DNA from: Methanococcoides alaskense
GTDB lineage: Archaea > Halobacteriota > Methanosarcinia > Methanosarcinales > Methanosarcinaceae
Assembly (NCBI RefSeq): GCF_031454185.1
Contig: NZ_JAVDQI010000003.1
Span: 124,001 to 188,000 of the forward strand
Length of the DNA stretch: 64,000 bases
Direction: 5' to 3'
The translations under genes were made by a program, and so were the position numbers. The notes beneath the pieces were generated by a model. That model was not told the origin of the DNA, made no database searches, and saw only the letters and a list, made by a program, of their open reading frames with translations. Shown here in pieces: positions 38,135 through 46,962 of the stretch. How positions within the stretch are numbered: the stretch's first letter is position 1; the number at the start of each line of letters is the position of its first letter.

Positions 38135-38209
38135 TGGGCCTAACCGGATTTGAACCGGTGATCGCCCGGTTATGAGCCGGGCGCTCTAACCTGACTAAGC
38201 TATAGGCCC
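38135..38209 (-). tRNA. tRNA with CAT anticodon (elongator Met or Ile2)
   Basis: 75 bases, perfect cloverleaf: acceptor stem GGGCCTA/TAGGCCC with discriminator A, D-arm, anticodon stem CCCGG/CCGGG with loop CTCATAA, T-stem ACCGG/CCGGT with loop TTCAAAT. No intron and no encoded CCA. Anticodon CAT leaves two identities: elongator Met, or Ile2 whose C34 is changed to agmatidine. The GGGCC acceptor stem resembles archaeal tRNA-Ile, so Ile2 is possible. Second in a tandem after tRNA-Asn. Confidence 0.93.
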
Positions 38210-38231
38210 GCGCAAAAAAGATACGAATGAG

Positions 38232-38304
38232 CGCCGCCAACAGGGCTCGAACCTGTGACATTCTGGTTAACAGCCAGACACTCTACCAACTGAGTTATGG
38301 CGGC
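38232..38304 (-). tRNA. tRNA-Asn (GTT)
   Basis: 73 bases: acceptor GCCGCCA/TGGCGGC with discriminator G (usual for Asn), anticodon stem TCTGG/CCAGA with loop CTGTTAA, and T-loop TTCGAGC. No intron, no encoded CCA. A TATA-like GTTTAAAT on the minus strand at about 38352-38360 is the likely shared promoter for both tRNAs. Confidence 0.95.
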
Positions 38305-38310
38305 ACTTGA

Positions 38311-38377
38311 TGGCGCTTCAACGCACGATTCCTCATAATGCAACTATCGGATTTAAACCTTTTGTTCGGAAGCGCCA
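38311..38377 (-). promoter_or_regulatory. Inverted repeat around the tRNA promoter
   Basis: TGGCGCTT (38311-38318) and AAGCGCCA (38370-38377) form an 8-base inverted repeat with 51 bases between, enclosing the predicted TATA element of the tRNA-Asn/CAT-tRNA unit. May be chance; a role in promoter control is inference. Confidence 0.25.
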
Positions 38378-38439
38378 AATGGACTGCAACAGACTTGAAT
38401 TATACCTAATTCTGCGGCAAATTAATGTAAACGAGAGAT

Positions 38440-39465
38440 TCAATCTCCACAATAGTCGCCATAGATGATAATAGGTGCCCCACAATTGCCGCACTTGTGC
38501 TCCGGAGTAAGATTATTATCCCGCACATCGAAGACACCCCGCACAATAACGGGCTCACCACAGGACGGACAGAAAGTGTTCTCATATTTATGCCCGAACA
38601 CATTACCGATATATACATACTTCAATCCCGCCTCCAATGCGATCAGGTGTGCCATTTCGAGGGTCTCAACGGGAGTCGGAGGAAGATCTTTCATTTTATA
38701 GTTTGGCTGGAACCTTGTGAAATGAACAGGCGTATCCTCACCCAAGTTCTCAAACACCCATTTGGAAAGCTCACGCAACTCATCCCCAGAATCATTCAAC
38801 GTGGGAATGACAAGGTTTACTACCTCAACGTGCATCCCAAGTTCCCTCGCAAGCTTTGCAGACTCCAGAACAGGTGCGAGCCGGGCACCCACGACTTCCT
38901 TATAGAATTTTTCTGAAAAGGCCTTGATATCCACCCTGAAAGCATCAAGATAAGGCGATATGTGTTCCAGTGCCTCAGGTGTGATGTAACCGTTGGTCAC
39001 ATAGACCGTATCCAGCCCAGCCTCTTTTGCAAGCTTTGCGGAATCATAGGTATATTCATACCATATAGTGGGCTCATTATATGTCCATGCTACCGATCTA
39101 CATCCCAAAGCGAGAGCCTTCTCTATTGCCTGTTTGGGAGTTATCTCAATTGAATTTGCCTCATCAAGCCCTACCTGTGAAATTGTCCAGTTCTGACAAT
39201 GTTTGCACCTGAAATTGCATCCGATGGTCCCCAAAGAATAAACAGATGAACCTGGATTAAAATGGAACAGTGGTTTTTTCTCGATAGGATCGACAGCTTC
39301 ACTGGAAACCGTAGCATAGATCAAAGAATAGAGAGTACCCTCACGATTCTCACGCACCCCACAAATACCGGTCTTGCCCTTAGAGATCCTGCAACGATGA
39401 TTACACAGGCTACACCGTACTTTCCCATCTTCCAGCTTTTCATAGAACATTGCTTCTTTTATCAT
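38440..39465 (-). CDS. amrS: AmmeMemoRadiSam system radical SAM enzyme
   Basis: About 341 residues. The N-terminal cysteine-rich module (CSLCNHRCRISKGKTGICGV) is typical of AmrS / pyruvate-formate-lyase-activating-like enzymes. The radical SAM motif is CNFRCKHC (about 79-86). The C-terminus carries an extra zinc-ribbon (CPSCG and CGNCG, about 299-333). The biochemical role of the AmmeMemoRadiSam system is unresolved. The MEMO partner lies at 44941-45735; the AMMECR1 partner was not found in this window. A TTG at 39477 extends the frame; the ATG at 39465 has GGGGA about six bases upstream and is preferred. Confidence 0.9.
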   Translation of the reverse strand: MIKEAMFYEKLEDGKVRCSLCNHRCRISKGKTGICGVRENREGTLYSLIYATVSSEAVDPIEKKPLFHFNPGSSVYSLGTIGCNFRCKHCQNWTISQVGLDEANSIEITPKQAIEKALALGCRSVAWTYNEPTIWYEYTYDSAKLAKEAGLDTVYVTNGYITPEALEHISPYLDAFRVDIKAFSEKFYKEVVGARLAPVLESAKLARELGMHVEVVNLVIPTLNDSGDELRELSKWVFENLGEDTPVHFTRFQPNYKMKDLPPTPVETLEMAHLIALEAGLKYVYIGNVFGHKYENTFCPSCGEPVIVRGVFDVRDNNLTPEHKCGNCGAPIIIYGDYCGD

Positions 39466-39618
39466 CTCATTCCCCAAGACTACATTAGAGTTGATGGTTG
39501 AAAAAGATTATTGAAGAGTTGAACCTCATTCTCAACGGCATATCCATACTGAATAAAATAGAACTAATGAAACAATAGATTAGAGATACGATGAATAATA
39601 CCAATAAAATTGATTGGA

Positions 39619-39669
39619 AAGAATAAAAAAGATAATAAAAATAAGATGATCCCCTTTAATTAAGGGGAT
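39619..39669 (-). terminator. Terminator after idsA
   Basis: Inverted repeat ATCCCCTT/AAGGGGAT (39649-39669, five-base loop) just after the idsA stop. On the minus strand it is followed by T-rich sequence ending in a run of six T (about 39625-39630). It closes the long minus-strand operon. Confidence 0.75.
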
Positions 39670-39686
39670 ACTAACTGTCGATTATA

Positions 39687-40655
39687 TCAATAGTTTCGGG
39701 TCACCATATAGTCTGCAACCGCAAGAAGAATGTTCTTTGCTTCGGAATCACCAAGGATATCGAGCATTCTCTTACCCCTCTCAAGTGTTTCTGTGGAAAG
39801 GTCCTGTGCATATTTTATTGAACCAGAGTCTTCAAGGATAGAAACCGCTTCGTCGATCTGTTCTGGAGAAACTGAACCGCCCTTGCCGAATATTTCCAGT
39901 TCGACACCATGATTGAGTGCATGGATAGCTATCAGAGTCCTCTTTCCCTCAATGAGATCACTACCTCGGACCTTACCGAGGATATCTTCAGGAGTTACCA
40001 TATCGATGACATCATCCTGTATCTGGAAACTGATCCCAACAAGACGACCGAACTCATACATAGCATCAGCAACCTCATCGGAAGCTCCTCCCAGAAGTGC
40101 ACCTACTTTAGCTGCTGCACCGTAAAGCACCGAGGTCTTCTTTTCGACCATTTCAAGATACTCTTCTTCTGAAACTATATCGCGTTTCTCAAAATCGATA
40201 TCCAGCCACTGACCTTCGCATATCTCGGTGCAGGTCTTGGAAAGAAGTGCAACACATTTCAGAATGCTTCCAGGATCTTTTTCCATTACGGAGAGGATCT
40301 CAAAAGCTTTTGAATAAAGAGTATCTCCTGCAAGGATCGCGCCTTCGCTTCCCCACTTTACGTGGACAGCAGGCATTCCGCGTCTTACATCGTCATTGTC
40401 CATGATATCATCATGAACAAGGGTGAAATTGTGGACCAGTTCCAGTGCAACGGCTGCCGGAATAACTGACATAGGGTCACCGCCGACAGCTTCCGTGGAA
40501 AGCATAAGGACTGCTGGGCGAAGACGCTTTCCGCCTGCATCCGGCAAATATCTCGAAGCTTTATAGAGCTCTTCCGGATGTGAGATCGGAAGTAATTCTT
40601 CTATACCCTTATCAACATATACACTTCGTTTTTTTAGCTCATCCATAAGATCCAT
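39687..40655 (-). CDS. idsA: Geranylgeranyl/farnesylgeranyl-type polyprenyl diphosphate synthase
   Basis: Condenses IPP with allylic diphosphates to make the C20 (or longer) chains of archaeal lipids. 322 residues. First aspartate-rich motif HDDIMDNDD (about 81-89), second QIQDDVIDM (about 218-226), plus GGKRLRP near residue 42. Product length cannot be set from sequence alone. Last gene of the minus-strand operon, after RNase J, followed by a strong terminator. Confidence 0.93.
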   Translation of the reverse strand: MDLMDELKKRSVYVDKGIEELLPISHPEELYKASRYLPDAGGKRLRPAVLMLSTEAVGGDPMSVIPAAVALELVHNFTLVHDDIMDNDDVRRGMPAVHVKWGSEGAILAGDTLYSKAFEILSVMEKDPGSILKCVALLSKTCTEICEGQWLDIDFEKRDIVSEEEYLEMVEKKTSVLYGAAAKVGALLGGASDEVADAMYEFGRLVGISFQIQDDVIDMVTPEDILGKVRGSDLIEGKRTLIAIHALNHGVELEIFGKGGSVSPEQIDEAVSILEDSGSIKYAQDLSTETLERGKRMLDILGDSEAKNILLAVADYMVTRNY

Positions 40656-40683
40656 ATGATCACACCCGATTTAATTTAAATAA

Positions 40684-42027
40684 TCATTCTTCAATATACA
40701 GTTCTTCACCATTTCTAAGCATGTGGACCGTATCACCAAGGATATAGCCTGCATCTTCCGCCATTTCAATATAAGCACTGTGCATACCGATGTGTCCGTG
40801 TGCAGGGATCACATGTTCAGGATTTATCATCCTCAGAAGTTCCCAGTGGTCTTCACGGTAAGCATGACCTGAAACGTGCACATCATCATAGATACGGGCA
40901 CCCTTCATCTTAAGCTTGGTCTCGAGTGCATAGCGGTTTGCTTGCGTCATAGGGCTTGGTATGATATTTGCAGAGAATATTATACGGTCACCGGATTCAA
41001 CTTCAAATGGTGTGTCACCACTTGCAATACGTGAAAGGATAGCACCTGGTTCTCCCTGATGGCCTGTAACGATAGGCAAGTATTTTTCTTTGCCTTCTGA
41101 CATGATCTTCTTGAAAGCCCGGTCGATGTCCTTACGTTTACCATATATCTCAACATTCTTCGGGAAATCGATATATCCCATGTTCTTTGCAGTTACCACA
41201 TATTTGTCCATGGAACGTCCCATGAGCACAGGAATACGGCCCATCTCTCCTGCAATCTGAATGATAGAGTTGATACGTGCAATGTGAGATGCAAATGTAG
41301 TGACGACCATACCTGCATCGGATTCCTCGGTACCCAGGAGTACATCGCGCACCATATCATGAGCGATCTTTTCTGATGGGGTCTTACCTTTGCGGTCTGC
41401 ATTGGTACTCTCCACGATCATGCATATGACACCTTCCTTTCCAAGCTCCCTGAGCCTTTCAAAGTCAGGCGCCTCACCAAGTGTTGGTGTGCGGTCAAGC
41501 TTGAAATCACATGCGTAAAGAACAGCACCTACAGGTGTATGTACTGCAACGAACACTGCATCGATGATACTGTGCTGTACACGGATAAGTTCAATGGAAA
41601 CATCATCGTTTATCTGATAAGTTCCACCAGCCTCTACCGGAATGATCTTGTTCTTGACACCGAACTTACGTTCGGATTCTATCTGCTGTTTTATAAGGGC
41701 TGCAGTATAAGGCGTACCGATGATAGGAGCAGTGTATCTGTGAGCAAGTTTTGGTATTGCACCGATGTGGTCAAGGTGACCATGTGTACAAACAATAGCA
41801 GCAACGTTGCCGTTTACCTGCTTCATGATCGTGTCATCAGGTATTGCACCCATTTCTATAAGCTCAAGGGAATGCATCTTATCAATTTCCACATCCTCAT
41901 GTATCTGGACTCTATCTAATCTCAGGCCCATATCAACTATAATGATGTCTTCGTCAACTCTTATAGCAGTCATATTACGACCCATTTCGTTATAGCCGCC
42001 TACTGCTATGATTCCAATATCTGTCAT
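40684..42027 (-). CDS. RNase J family ribonuclease (metallo-beta-lactamase/beta-CASP)
   Basis: 447 residues. N-terminal beta-lactamase fold with GGYNEMGRNM and the zinc motif CTHGHLDHIG (about 75-84), a beta-CASP insertion, then VTGHQGEPGAILSRI, HVSGHAYREDHW and IPAHGHIGMHS. Archaeal RNase J is a 5'-3' exoribonuclease. Placed between fni and idsA; the gene order RNase J-idsA is seen in other methanogens as I recall. The ribosome site GGAGGAA precedes the ATG. Confidence 0.92.
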   Translation of the reverse strand: MTDIGIIAVGGYNEMGRNMTAIRVDEDIIIVDMGLRLDRVQIHEDVEIDKMHSLELIEMGAIPDDTIMKQVNGNVAAIVCTHGHLDHIGAIPKLAHRYTAPIIGTPYTAALIKQQIESERKFGVKNKIIPVEAGGTYQINDDVSIELIRVQHSIIDAVFVAVHTPVGAVLYACDFKLDRTPTLGEAPDFERLRELGKEGVICMIVESTNADRKGKTPSEKIAHDMVRDVLLGTEESDAGMVVTTFASHIARINSIIQIAGEMGRIPVLMGRSMDKYVVTAKNMGYIDFPKNVEIYGKRKDIDRAFKKIMSEGKEKYLPIVTGHQGEPGAILSRIASGDTPFEVESGDRIIFSANIIPSPMTQANRYALETKLKMKGARIYDDVHVSGHAYREDHWELLRMINPEHVIPAHGHIGMHSAYIEMAEDAGYILGDTVHMLRNGEELYIEE

Positions 42028-42123
42028 ATAATTCCTCCAATTTATCTGTATTTTCTAATTCAATGATAACTTTTGGTCATCTTGACCAAAAAATGACTGT
42101 GAATTTCGGCTTTAGTAAACCTA

Positions 42124-43221
42124 TCAAAGGTCAGACCTTATGTCAAGGTCCTTTGGATCAAAACCACGTTGTGTGATGTATTCTTTTGTCCATCCGGTTA
42201 CAGTGACCTTTGAGCTTGTACGAAGCTCATTGATATTACCACATCCGCAAAGGAACATTGCAACCCTCAGTTCATTGAGCATCTTTGACAGGCTTGAGAC
42301 AACCTCATCCGCTCCAATGAGCGCTGGCCCCACAAAAGGAAGGGCTGCACTTGCAGCATACGCACCAAGAGAAAGGGATTTTGCAATATCGAGGCCTGTT
42401 CGCACACCGCCCGTTGCCACCACTGGAACAAAGCTTCGGCATTCGAGAACACTGGAAACAGTAGGTATACCGAAGTCCCAGTAGAGATTGCCCAGATCCT
42501 CGGAAATTGCATCGCCGCTATCATGTGCCCTATATACTTCCACACCTGACCAGCTTGTACCTCCGACACCGCCCACATCAATTGCACTTACACCTGCTTC
42601 TTTCAGCAATGCAGCATCTTCTTTAGAGATACCAGCACCGGTCTCCTTTGCGATGATCGGGACATTGAGAGAACAAACCTCTTTGATCATTTCGAGTACA
42701 CCTGTAGCGTCTCGATCACCTTCAGGCTGTATCGCCTCCTGAAGGAAATTCAAATGTACTGCCAGAGCATCCGCATCCAGCATATCAACGAGCTTCTCTA
42801 TTGCTTCGATACCATATTCCTTGATCTGGGCTGCACCTACATTTCCATAAACGAATGCATTTGGCGCTTTATCACGGACCACACTGAAAGAACTTTCCTG
42901 TTCAGGGTCCTCGATCGCAGCCCTTTGACTTCCCACACCGATCCCTACACCCAATTCCTCAGCGGCTTCCGCAAGAGCGGCATTTACCGGAGTTGTGTCT
43001 GGATGCCCACCTGTAATAGATGCTATAAGGAATGGAGCCTTCAATGATTTGCCTAAAAATTCAGTGGACAGATCGATCTCATCCATATGTATCTGTGGCA
43101 ATGCCTTGTGAATAAGCATAACATCATCGAATCCGGATGTTACGTTCTTGGCTTCCACTGGACGTTTTGCACAATGTTCAAGGTGCTCGATCTTTCTCTT
43201 GGACGTACTCAAATCTATCAA
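42124..43221 (-). CDS. fni: Isopentenyl-diphosphate delta-isomerase, type 2 (FMN)
   Basis: Interconverts IPP and DMAPP with FMN and NADPH. 365 residues of the type 2 TIM-barrel family: TSGFDDVMLIHKALP near 28-42, ITGGHPDT, GVGSQRAAIEDPEQ, NFLQEAIQPEGD, VGGTSWSG and VATGGVRTGLDIAKSLSLGA. It lies 16 bases after ipk. With mvk, ipk and idsA it completes the IPP-to-prenyl branch of the archaeal mevalonate route. Confidence 0.95.
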   Translation of the reverse strand: MIDLSTSKRKIEHLEHCAKRPVEAKNVTSGFDDVMLIHKALPQIHMDEIDLSTEFLGKSLKAPFLIASITGGHPDTTPVNAALAEAAEELGVGIGVGSQRAAIEDPEQESSFSVVRDKAPNAFVYGNVGAAQIKEYGIEAIEKLVDMLDADALAVHLNFLQEAIQPEGDRDATGVLEMIKEVCSLNVPIIAKETGAGISKEDAALLKEAGVSAIDVGGVGGTSWSGVEVYRAHDSGDAISEDLGNLYWDFGIPTVSSVLECRSFVPVVATGGVRTGLDIAKSLSLGAYAASAALPFVGPALIGADEVVSSLSKMLNELRVAMFLCGCGNINELRTSSKVTVTGWTKEYITQRGFDPKDLDIRSDL

Positions 43222-43237
43222 ACCTGCTAATGTATTA

Positions 43238-44017
43238 TTATGAATCTTTTATTGCGGTACCGATGTTCTCACCATTTAGAAAACTCGACACGCTTCCCAC
43301 TACGGTTGCATTGAATATATAAGAGGTTATACTTGATGTTTTGCCAAGTTCCAGCATTTCAAGCACTTTTCCGAGCATTCCACCAGTCACATCAGTTCCT
43401 GCCGAACCGCCGATATACGCCTTGACCTCATCGAAATTCTCTGCAGTGATCACAGGGATGGTCTCACCTTTATCATCGAACACACCATCTGCCGCACTCC
43501 CAACTCCAATTCTGGAAGCCTGCAACTGGGTTGCAAGATAGGGTATCACCTGATCACCAGAGATGATGGATACGCCTTTTACATCATCCATTACAACATC
43601 ACCATGTAATACCGGAACAAGCCCTTTCTCAAGCATCAACCTGATACTTCCGAGATACATGTCCGAGATGCGACCGTTCTTTGCGACCGTACAACACATT
43701 GGATGTACTGATATCGCATTCACACCTTCATCATTGAGAATTCCAACTACGATACGGTTCAATGCCTTTACTGCATTGTGAGTGACAACAGCCCCTTCCG
43801 CATGGAAGCCTTCCGTAAGAGCATATCTTTTTGCCTGAGGGTGACCGTAGGAACCTGCACCATGCACAATGATAAGTTTACCTTCAAAACCGGATATTTC
43901 ACGAGCTATCCGAACTATCTCTTCTTCCCAGGCAAGCCCGTCTTCCGATCTCTTATCGGTAATTACGCTGCCACCTATCTTCAATATAGTTATCCCGTTA
44001 TTTGAGTTCACTGGCAT
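43238..44017 (-). CDS. ipk: Isopentenyl phosphate kinase
   Basis: Phosphorylates isopentenyl phosphate to IPP, the archaeal variant step of the mevalonate pathway. 259 residues, amino-acid-kinase fold: ILKIGGSVITDK at the N-terminus, VHGAGSYGHPQAKRY with the family-defining histidine (about 52-66), HGDVV, SGDQVIPYLA and VTGGMLGKVLEML. Overlaps the end of mvk by ten bases, so the two are coupled. Confidence 0.95.
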   Translation of the reverse strand: MPVNSNNGITILKIGGSVITDKRSEDGLAWEEEIVRIAREISGFEGKLIIVHGAGSYGHPQAKRYALTEGFHAEGAVVTHNAVKALNRIVVGILNDEGVNAISVHPMCCTVAKNGRISDMYLGSIRLMLEKGLVPVLHGDVVMDDVKGVSIISGDQVIPYLATQLQASRIGVGSAADGVFDDKGETIPVITAENFDEVKAYIGGSAGTDVTGGMLGKVLEMLELGKTSSITSYIFNATVVGSVSSFLNGENIGTAIKDS

Positions 44018-44919
44018 TCCACCCTGACACCTACATCTGTCGCATTGGTCACAACAACTTCCCCGCCGGCCATACCAATGGCCTCTGCCACTGAATCTAT
44101 ATTCTCACGCGGAGATATAGCGACCATACAACCACCGCCACCTGCACCGGTTATCTTTGAACCATACGCACCACTTTCACGTGCAGCATAGATGAGGGAA
44201 GACAGTTCAGCACAACTTACACCAATAGCATCAAGCAGACCCTGATCGATATTCATAAGTTCGCCAACAGAAACATAGTCCCCATCGTTCACAAGATCTT
44301 CACCAATAACAGACAGCTTTCCAATGGATGATAATACAGGTCCCACAACATCAGGGAACCTTTCATTAAGATCAGCCACATTACCCACGAGCTCTTTTGT
44401 GGATGAGAATATATTTGTGTTACCTATAAGGATCCCACAATCAATAAGTTCAAGTTTTTTACGTTGTGGTATCAGAACCACACCACCCATGGTACATACA
44501 TACGTATCTGTGGGACTTGCTGCACCCTGTATCTTCTGCTCGACCTCATGCCCCATCTTTGCGATATCATTCAGTTCAAGTCCGATGCCCAGTAAAGTAT
44601 CCATTGCCTTGATCGTAGCCACAGTAACTGCTGCAGAAGAACCTAGCCCGGATCCTACCGGAATATCAGAACTTATGCGCAGGTCCACTCCATCAAAGAA
44701 TGAGATATCCTGAAAGCGTTCGATGACCGCTGAAACATAAGGATGAACTTCAAAATCGATGCCTGTAGTTCCAAGGGATGAACTTATGGTGATAGTATCC
44801 GCAGGAGATACGGTGACCCTGGTACGAATATCCACTGCACAGCAAATGGCAGGCTCTCCATAGACCACTGCGTGTTCACCGAACAGATATACTTTACCAG
44901 GTGCAGAACAGGTGATCAT
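44008..44919 (-). CDS. mvk: Mevalonate kinase
   Basis: GHMP kinase making mevalonate 5-phosphate. 303 residues: APGKVYLFGEHAVVYGEPAI at the N-terminus, the P-loop-like GSGLGSSAAVTVATI (about 92-106), and the C-terminal GSKITGAGGGGCMVAI motif. Coupled to ipk by overlap and 21 bases after the MEMO gene. Confidence 0.95.
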   Translation of the reverse strand: MITCSAPGKVYLFGEHAVVYGEPAICCAVDIRTRVTVSPADTITISSSLGTTGIDFEVHPYVSAVIERFQDISFFDGVDLRISSDIPVGSGLGSSAAVTVATIKAMDTLLGIGLELNDIAKMGHEVEQKIQGAASPTDTYVCTMGGVVLIPQRKKLELIDCGILIGNTNIFSSTKELVGNVADLNERFPDVVGPVLSSIGKLSVIGEDLVNDGDYVSVGELMNIDQGLLDAIGVSCAELSSLIYAARESGAYGSKITGAGGGGCMVAISPRENIDSVAEAIGMAGGEVVVTNATDVGVRVECQ

Positions 44920-44940
44920 GATAATGGCTCCGTTAGAGGA

Positions 44941-45735
44941 TCATTTTACAATGATGGCAGCATACCCTACAACCATCGGATCCCCAGTAATATCCCCACT
45001 GGTACCATATTTGACCAGCTCGGCGTTCTTAGCACCACATTCCTTTGCAGCTGTCAACATTGCCGTTATCGGACCGTATCCGCAAGCTGTGATGTCTTCC
45101 TCGTACTTTCTCCGATAAATTTCAGGTACGTCCATATCAAGAACTGCATCAATAAGATAATTGTCAGACTTTTCGGCTTTTTCCTGAGGCACATAATGTG
45201 AAAGATCACTTGATGCAATGAATACGACCTTTTTACCCGATTCCTTTACAGCACGAGCTACTTCCAGACCTACCTCGACAGCAGTATCTTCATCCTGCAT
45301 CCCCATGCAAATTGGCAGGACCTTAAAATCGCTTCCGAATAGGTATTGTAGGAAAGGTATCTGCACTTCTACAGAATGCTCATATCGGTGAGCAACTTCA
45401 TCCATATCGATAATGGTCCCTGCAAGCAGTTTGCCCAGTTCCCTATCGGTCTCGACATCTCCGAAAGGTGTATTCCAGACATCCTGGGACATTGCGACCG
45501 GAGAACCATATCCTGTATGGTTTGGTCCAAATATCACGTATGTGTCTGCTTTCGGAAGCCTTGCAAAAACATGTGCTGCGACTGGACCGGAATAGACATA
45601 ACCTGCATGTGGAACCACTGCACCTATCACGTCTTCAGACCTTCTCTCAAGACCATGAAAACATTTCACAATTTCCTTGCGCAGTGCCTTTGTGCTCAGC
45701 GGATAGAACTGACCTGCAACGGTTGATTGTCTCAT
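44941..45735 (-). CDS. MEMO family protein, AmmeMemoRadiSam system protein B
   Basis: 264 residues, related to class III extradiol dioxygenases. Signature segments are GQFYPLS near the start, VPHAGYVYSGPVAAH (about 40-54), FGPNHTGYGSP, HSVEVQIPFLQYL, ASSDLSHYVP and GYGPITAMLTAA. The histidines match the metal-site positions of the family. It lies between rpsB and mvk on the same strand. The radical SAM partner is about 5.5 kb further along. Function unknown; a link to isoprenoid synthesis is suggested only by gene order. Confidence 0.93.
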   Translation of the reverse strand: MRQSTVAGQFYPLSTKALRKEIVKCFHGLERRSEDVIGAVVPHAGYVYSGPVAAHVFARLPKADTYVIFGPNHTGYGSPVAMSQDVWNTPFGDVETDRELGKLLAGTIIDMDEVAHRYEHSVEVQIPFLQYLFGSDFKVLPICMGMQDEDTAVEVGLEVARAVKESGKKVVFIASSDLSHYVPQEKAEKSDNYLIDAVLDMDVPEIYRRKYEEDITACGYGPITAMLTAAKECGAKNAELVKYGTSGDITGDPMVVGYAAIIVK

Positions 45736-45807
45736 ACTACTGTTCCCCCTGTTACAAACGGGATATATTATGTATGAGTGAGGTTAAGAAAAATGAGAAC
45801 AGGTCAA

Positions 45808-46452
45808 TTAAAGACCTGTTTCAAATTCACTTGCTTCATAGTTGAAAGGAATATCCCTTTCGTTTGCGATCTCTCTTGCCAGAAGCCAATATACGAGGGA
45901 AAGTGCTTTTCTACCCTTGTTGTTGGTTGGAATGACAAGATCTACATTGGAGGTCATGTTGTTAGTGTCACAAAGTGCAACAACAGGAATACCTACATTT
46001 ACAGCTTCCCTGATAACCTGTGCATCTCCTGCAGGATCGGTCACAATTACTACATCCGGCTCAAAGAAACCTTCCTGGACAGGGTTTGTAAGACTGCCTG
46101 GAATGAACCTACCGACCTTTGAAACTGCTCCAACTGACTTTGAGAACATAGTTGCTGGATACTGACCATACTGACGTGCGGATACGACAAGTATTCTGGA
46201 CGGGTCATACTTTGAAAGGAAATGTGCAATAGATCTGATCCTCTCATCGGTTGACTGTATGTCGAGTACGTAAAGTCCATCTGTCCTTACACGGTAAACG
46301 AACTTCATCATGTTCTGTGTCTTCTGCTGGGTACCAATGTGTACACCTGCTGCCAGATACTCATCTATAGGGACAAGTGATGTGGACTCTGTGTTTTCTG
46401 CTGCTGCGCTTGTTTCAGCTGTAATCTCAATATTTTGATCCGTATTTTCCAT
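45808..46452 (-). CDS. rpsB: Ribosomal protein uS2
   Basis: Small-subunit protein S2, 214 residues. An acidic Glu/Thr/Ala-rich N-terminal extension of about 27 residues precedes the conserved core (YLAAGVHIGTQQKTQNM). TDPAGDAQVIREAVNVGIPVVALCDTNN and GRKALSLVYWLLARE are diagnostic. GAGGTGA stands six bases before the ATG. Follows rpoK by 13 bases. Confidence 0.96.
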   Translation of the reverse strand: MENTDQNIEITAETSAAAENTESTSLVPIDEYLAAGVHIGTQQKTQNMMKFVYRVRTDGLYVLDIQSTDERIRSIAHFLSKYDPSRILVVSARQYGQYPATMFSKSVGAVSKVGRFIPGSLTNPVQEGFFEPDVVIVTDPAGDAQVIREAVNVGIPVVALCDTNNMTSNVDLVIPTNNKGRKALSLVYWLLAREIANERDIPFNYEASEFETGL

Positions 46453-46465
46453 AAATTCACCTCAG

Positions 46466-46645
46466 TTATCGTAAATTTCTCTTGACTGTAATAGGTATAA
46501 CGCCTTTCTCAAATTCAACTGTAGCTAGATATAATGCGTCAGTGCTATCGTCTTCGACCAATATGGGTGCTTCCATTGCAATCTGAAGTGATCTTGCCCC
46601 GATGATCCTTGCACGTTCATACCTAGTGTATTTCTCATTGCTCAA
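46466..46645 (-). CDS. rpoK: RNA polymerase subunit RpoK (Rpb6 homologue)
   Basis: 59-residue subunit that stabilises RNA polymerase assembly. Read from the sequence: TTG start at 46645, ribosome site GGGTGA about four bases upstream, and protein core YTRYERARIIGARSLQIAME followed by APILV and VKRNLR at the end, the archaeal Rpb6 signature. It is followed by rpsB. In many relatives the enolase gene sits between rpoK and rpsB; it is absent here. Confidence 0.92.
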   Translation of the reverse strand: MSNEKYTRYERARIIGARSLQIAMEAPILVEDDSTDALYLATVEFEKGVIPITVKRNLR

Positions 46646-46783
46646 TTAATCACCCTTATTAAAAAATCCTTAATGAAATATTTTGAACAAACATAGTCAG
46701 ACGATATATATTAACAAATAATCAAATCCAGAAACAGTATTCATTTGGTTTCGTTCTGACTTATTAGATATATGAAAGTTTTA

Positions 46784-46962
46784 TTCGGAATCCCTCCGAA
46801 TGTGGTTATCGACTTTAGTGAAAGCTGATATTATCAGTTAGCCCAAAATGGGCCAATGGGACCGCTGAGATCGGCCCTCAGGTACCGGTTTATTTCGCAC
46901 AGATTCCAATAAAGGGCTGTGGCCCGAACACCAAAAGATGCCCGGAGTACCTTGCAACCCAT
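46784..46962 (-). ncRNA. Structured, unassigned RNA segment between rpoN and rpoK
   Basis: The 317-base gap 46646-46962 has no credible gene. It contains consecutive hairpins readable on the minus (operon) strand: a 9-base-pair stem at 46924-46945 with loop UUUU and G-U pairs that would be A-C mismatches on the plus strand; a two-part hairpin at 46861-46889 (ACCG/CGGT and CTGAG/CTCAG); a 7-base-pair stem at 46838-46856; a 5-base-pair stem at 46825-46837; and a 6-base-pair stem TTCGGA/TCCGAA at 46784-46800. Several GGGCC/GGCCC blocks allow alternative pairing. It is richer in GC than other gaps. It does not fold as a tRNA. The remainder (46646-46783) is AT-rich. Confidence 0.45.

Noticed and set aside
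46857..46962. tRNA-like 3' half (CTGAG stem-loop followed by CGGTCCCA) on the minus strand in the rpoN-rpoK gap
   Set aside because: The T-loop lacks the conserved TTC and A, and no 5' acceptor strand pairs with CGGTCCC at any plausible distance.
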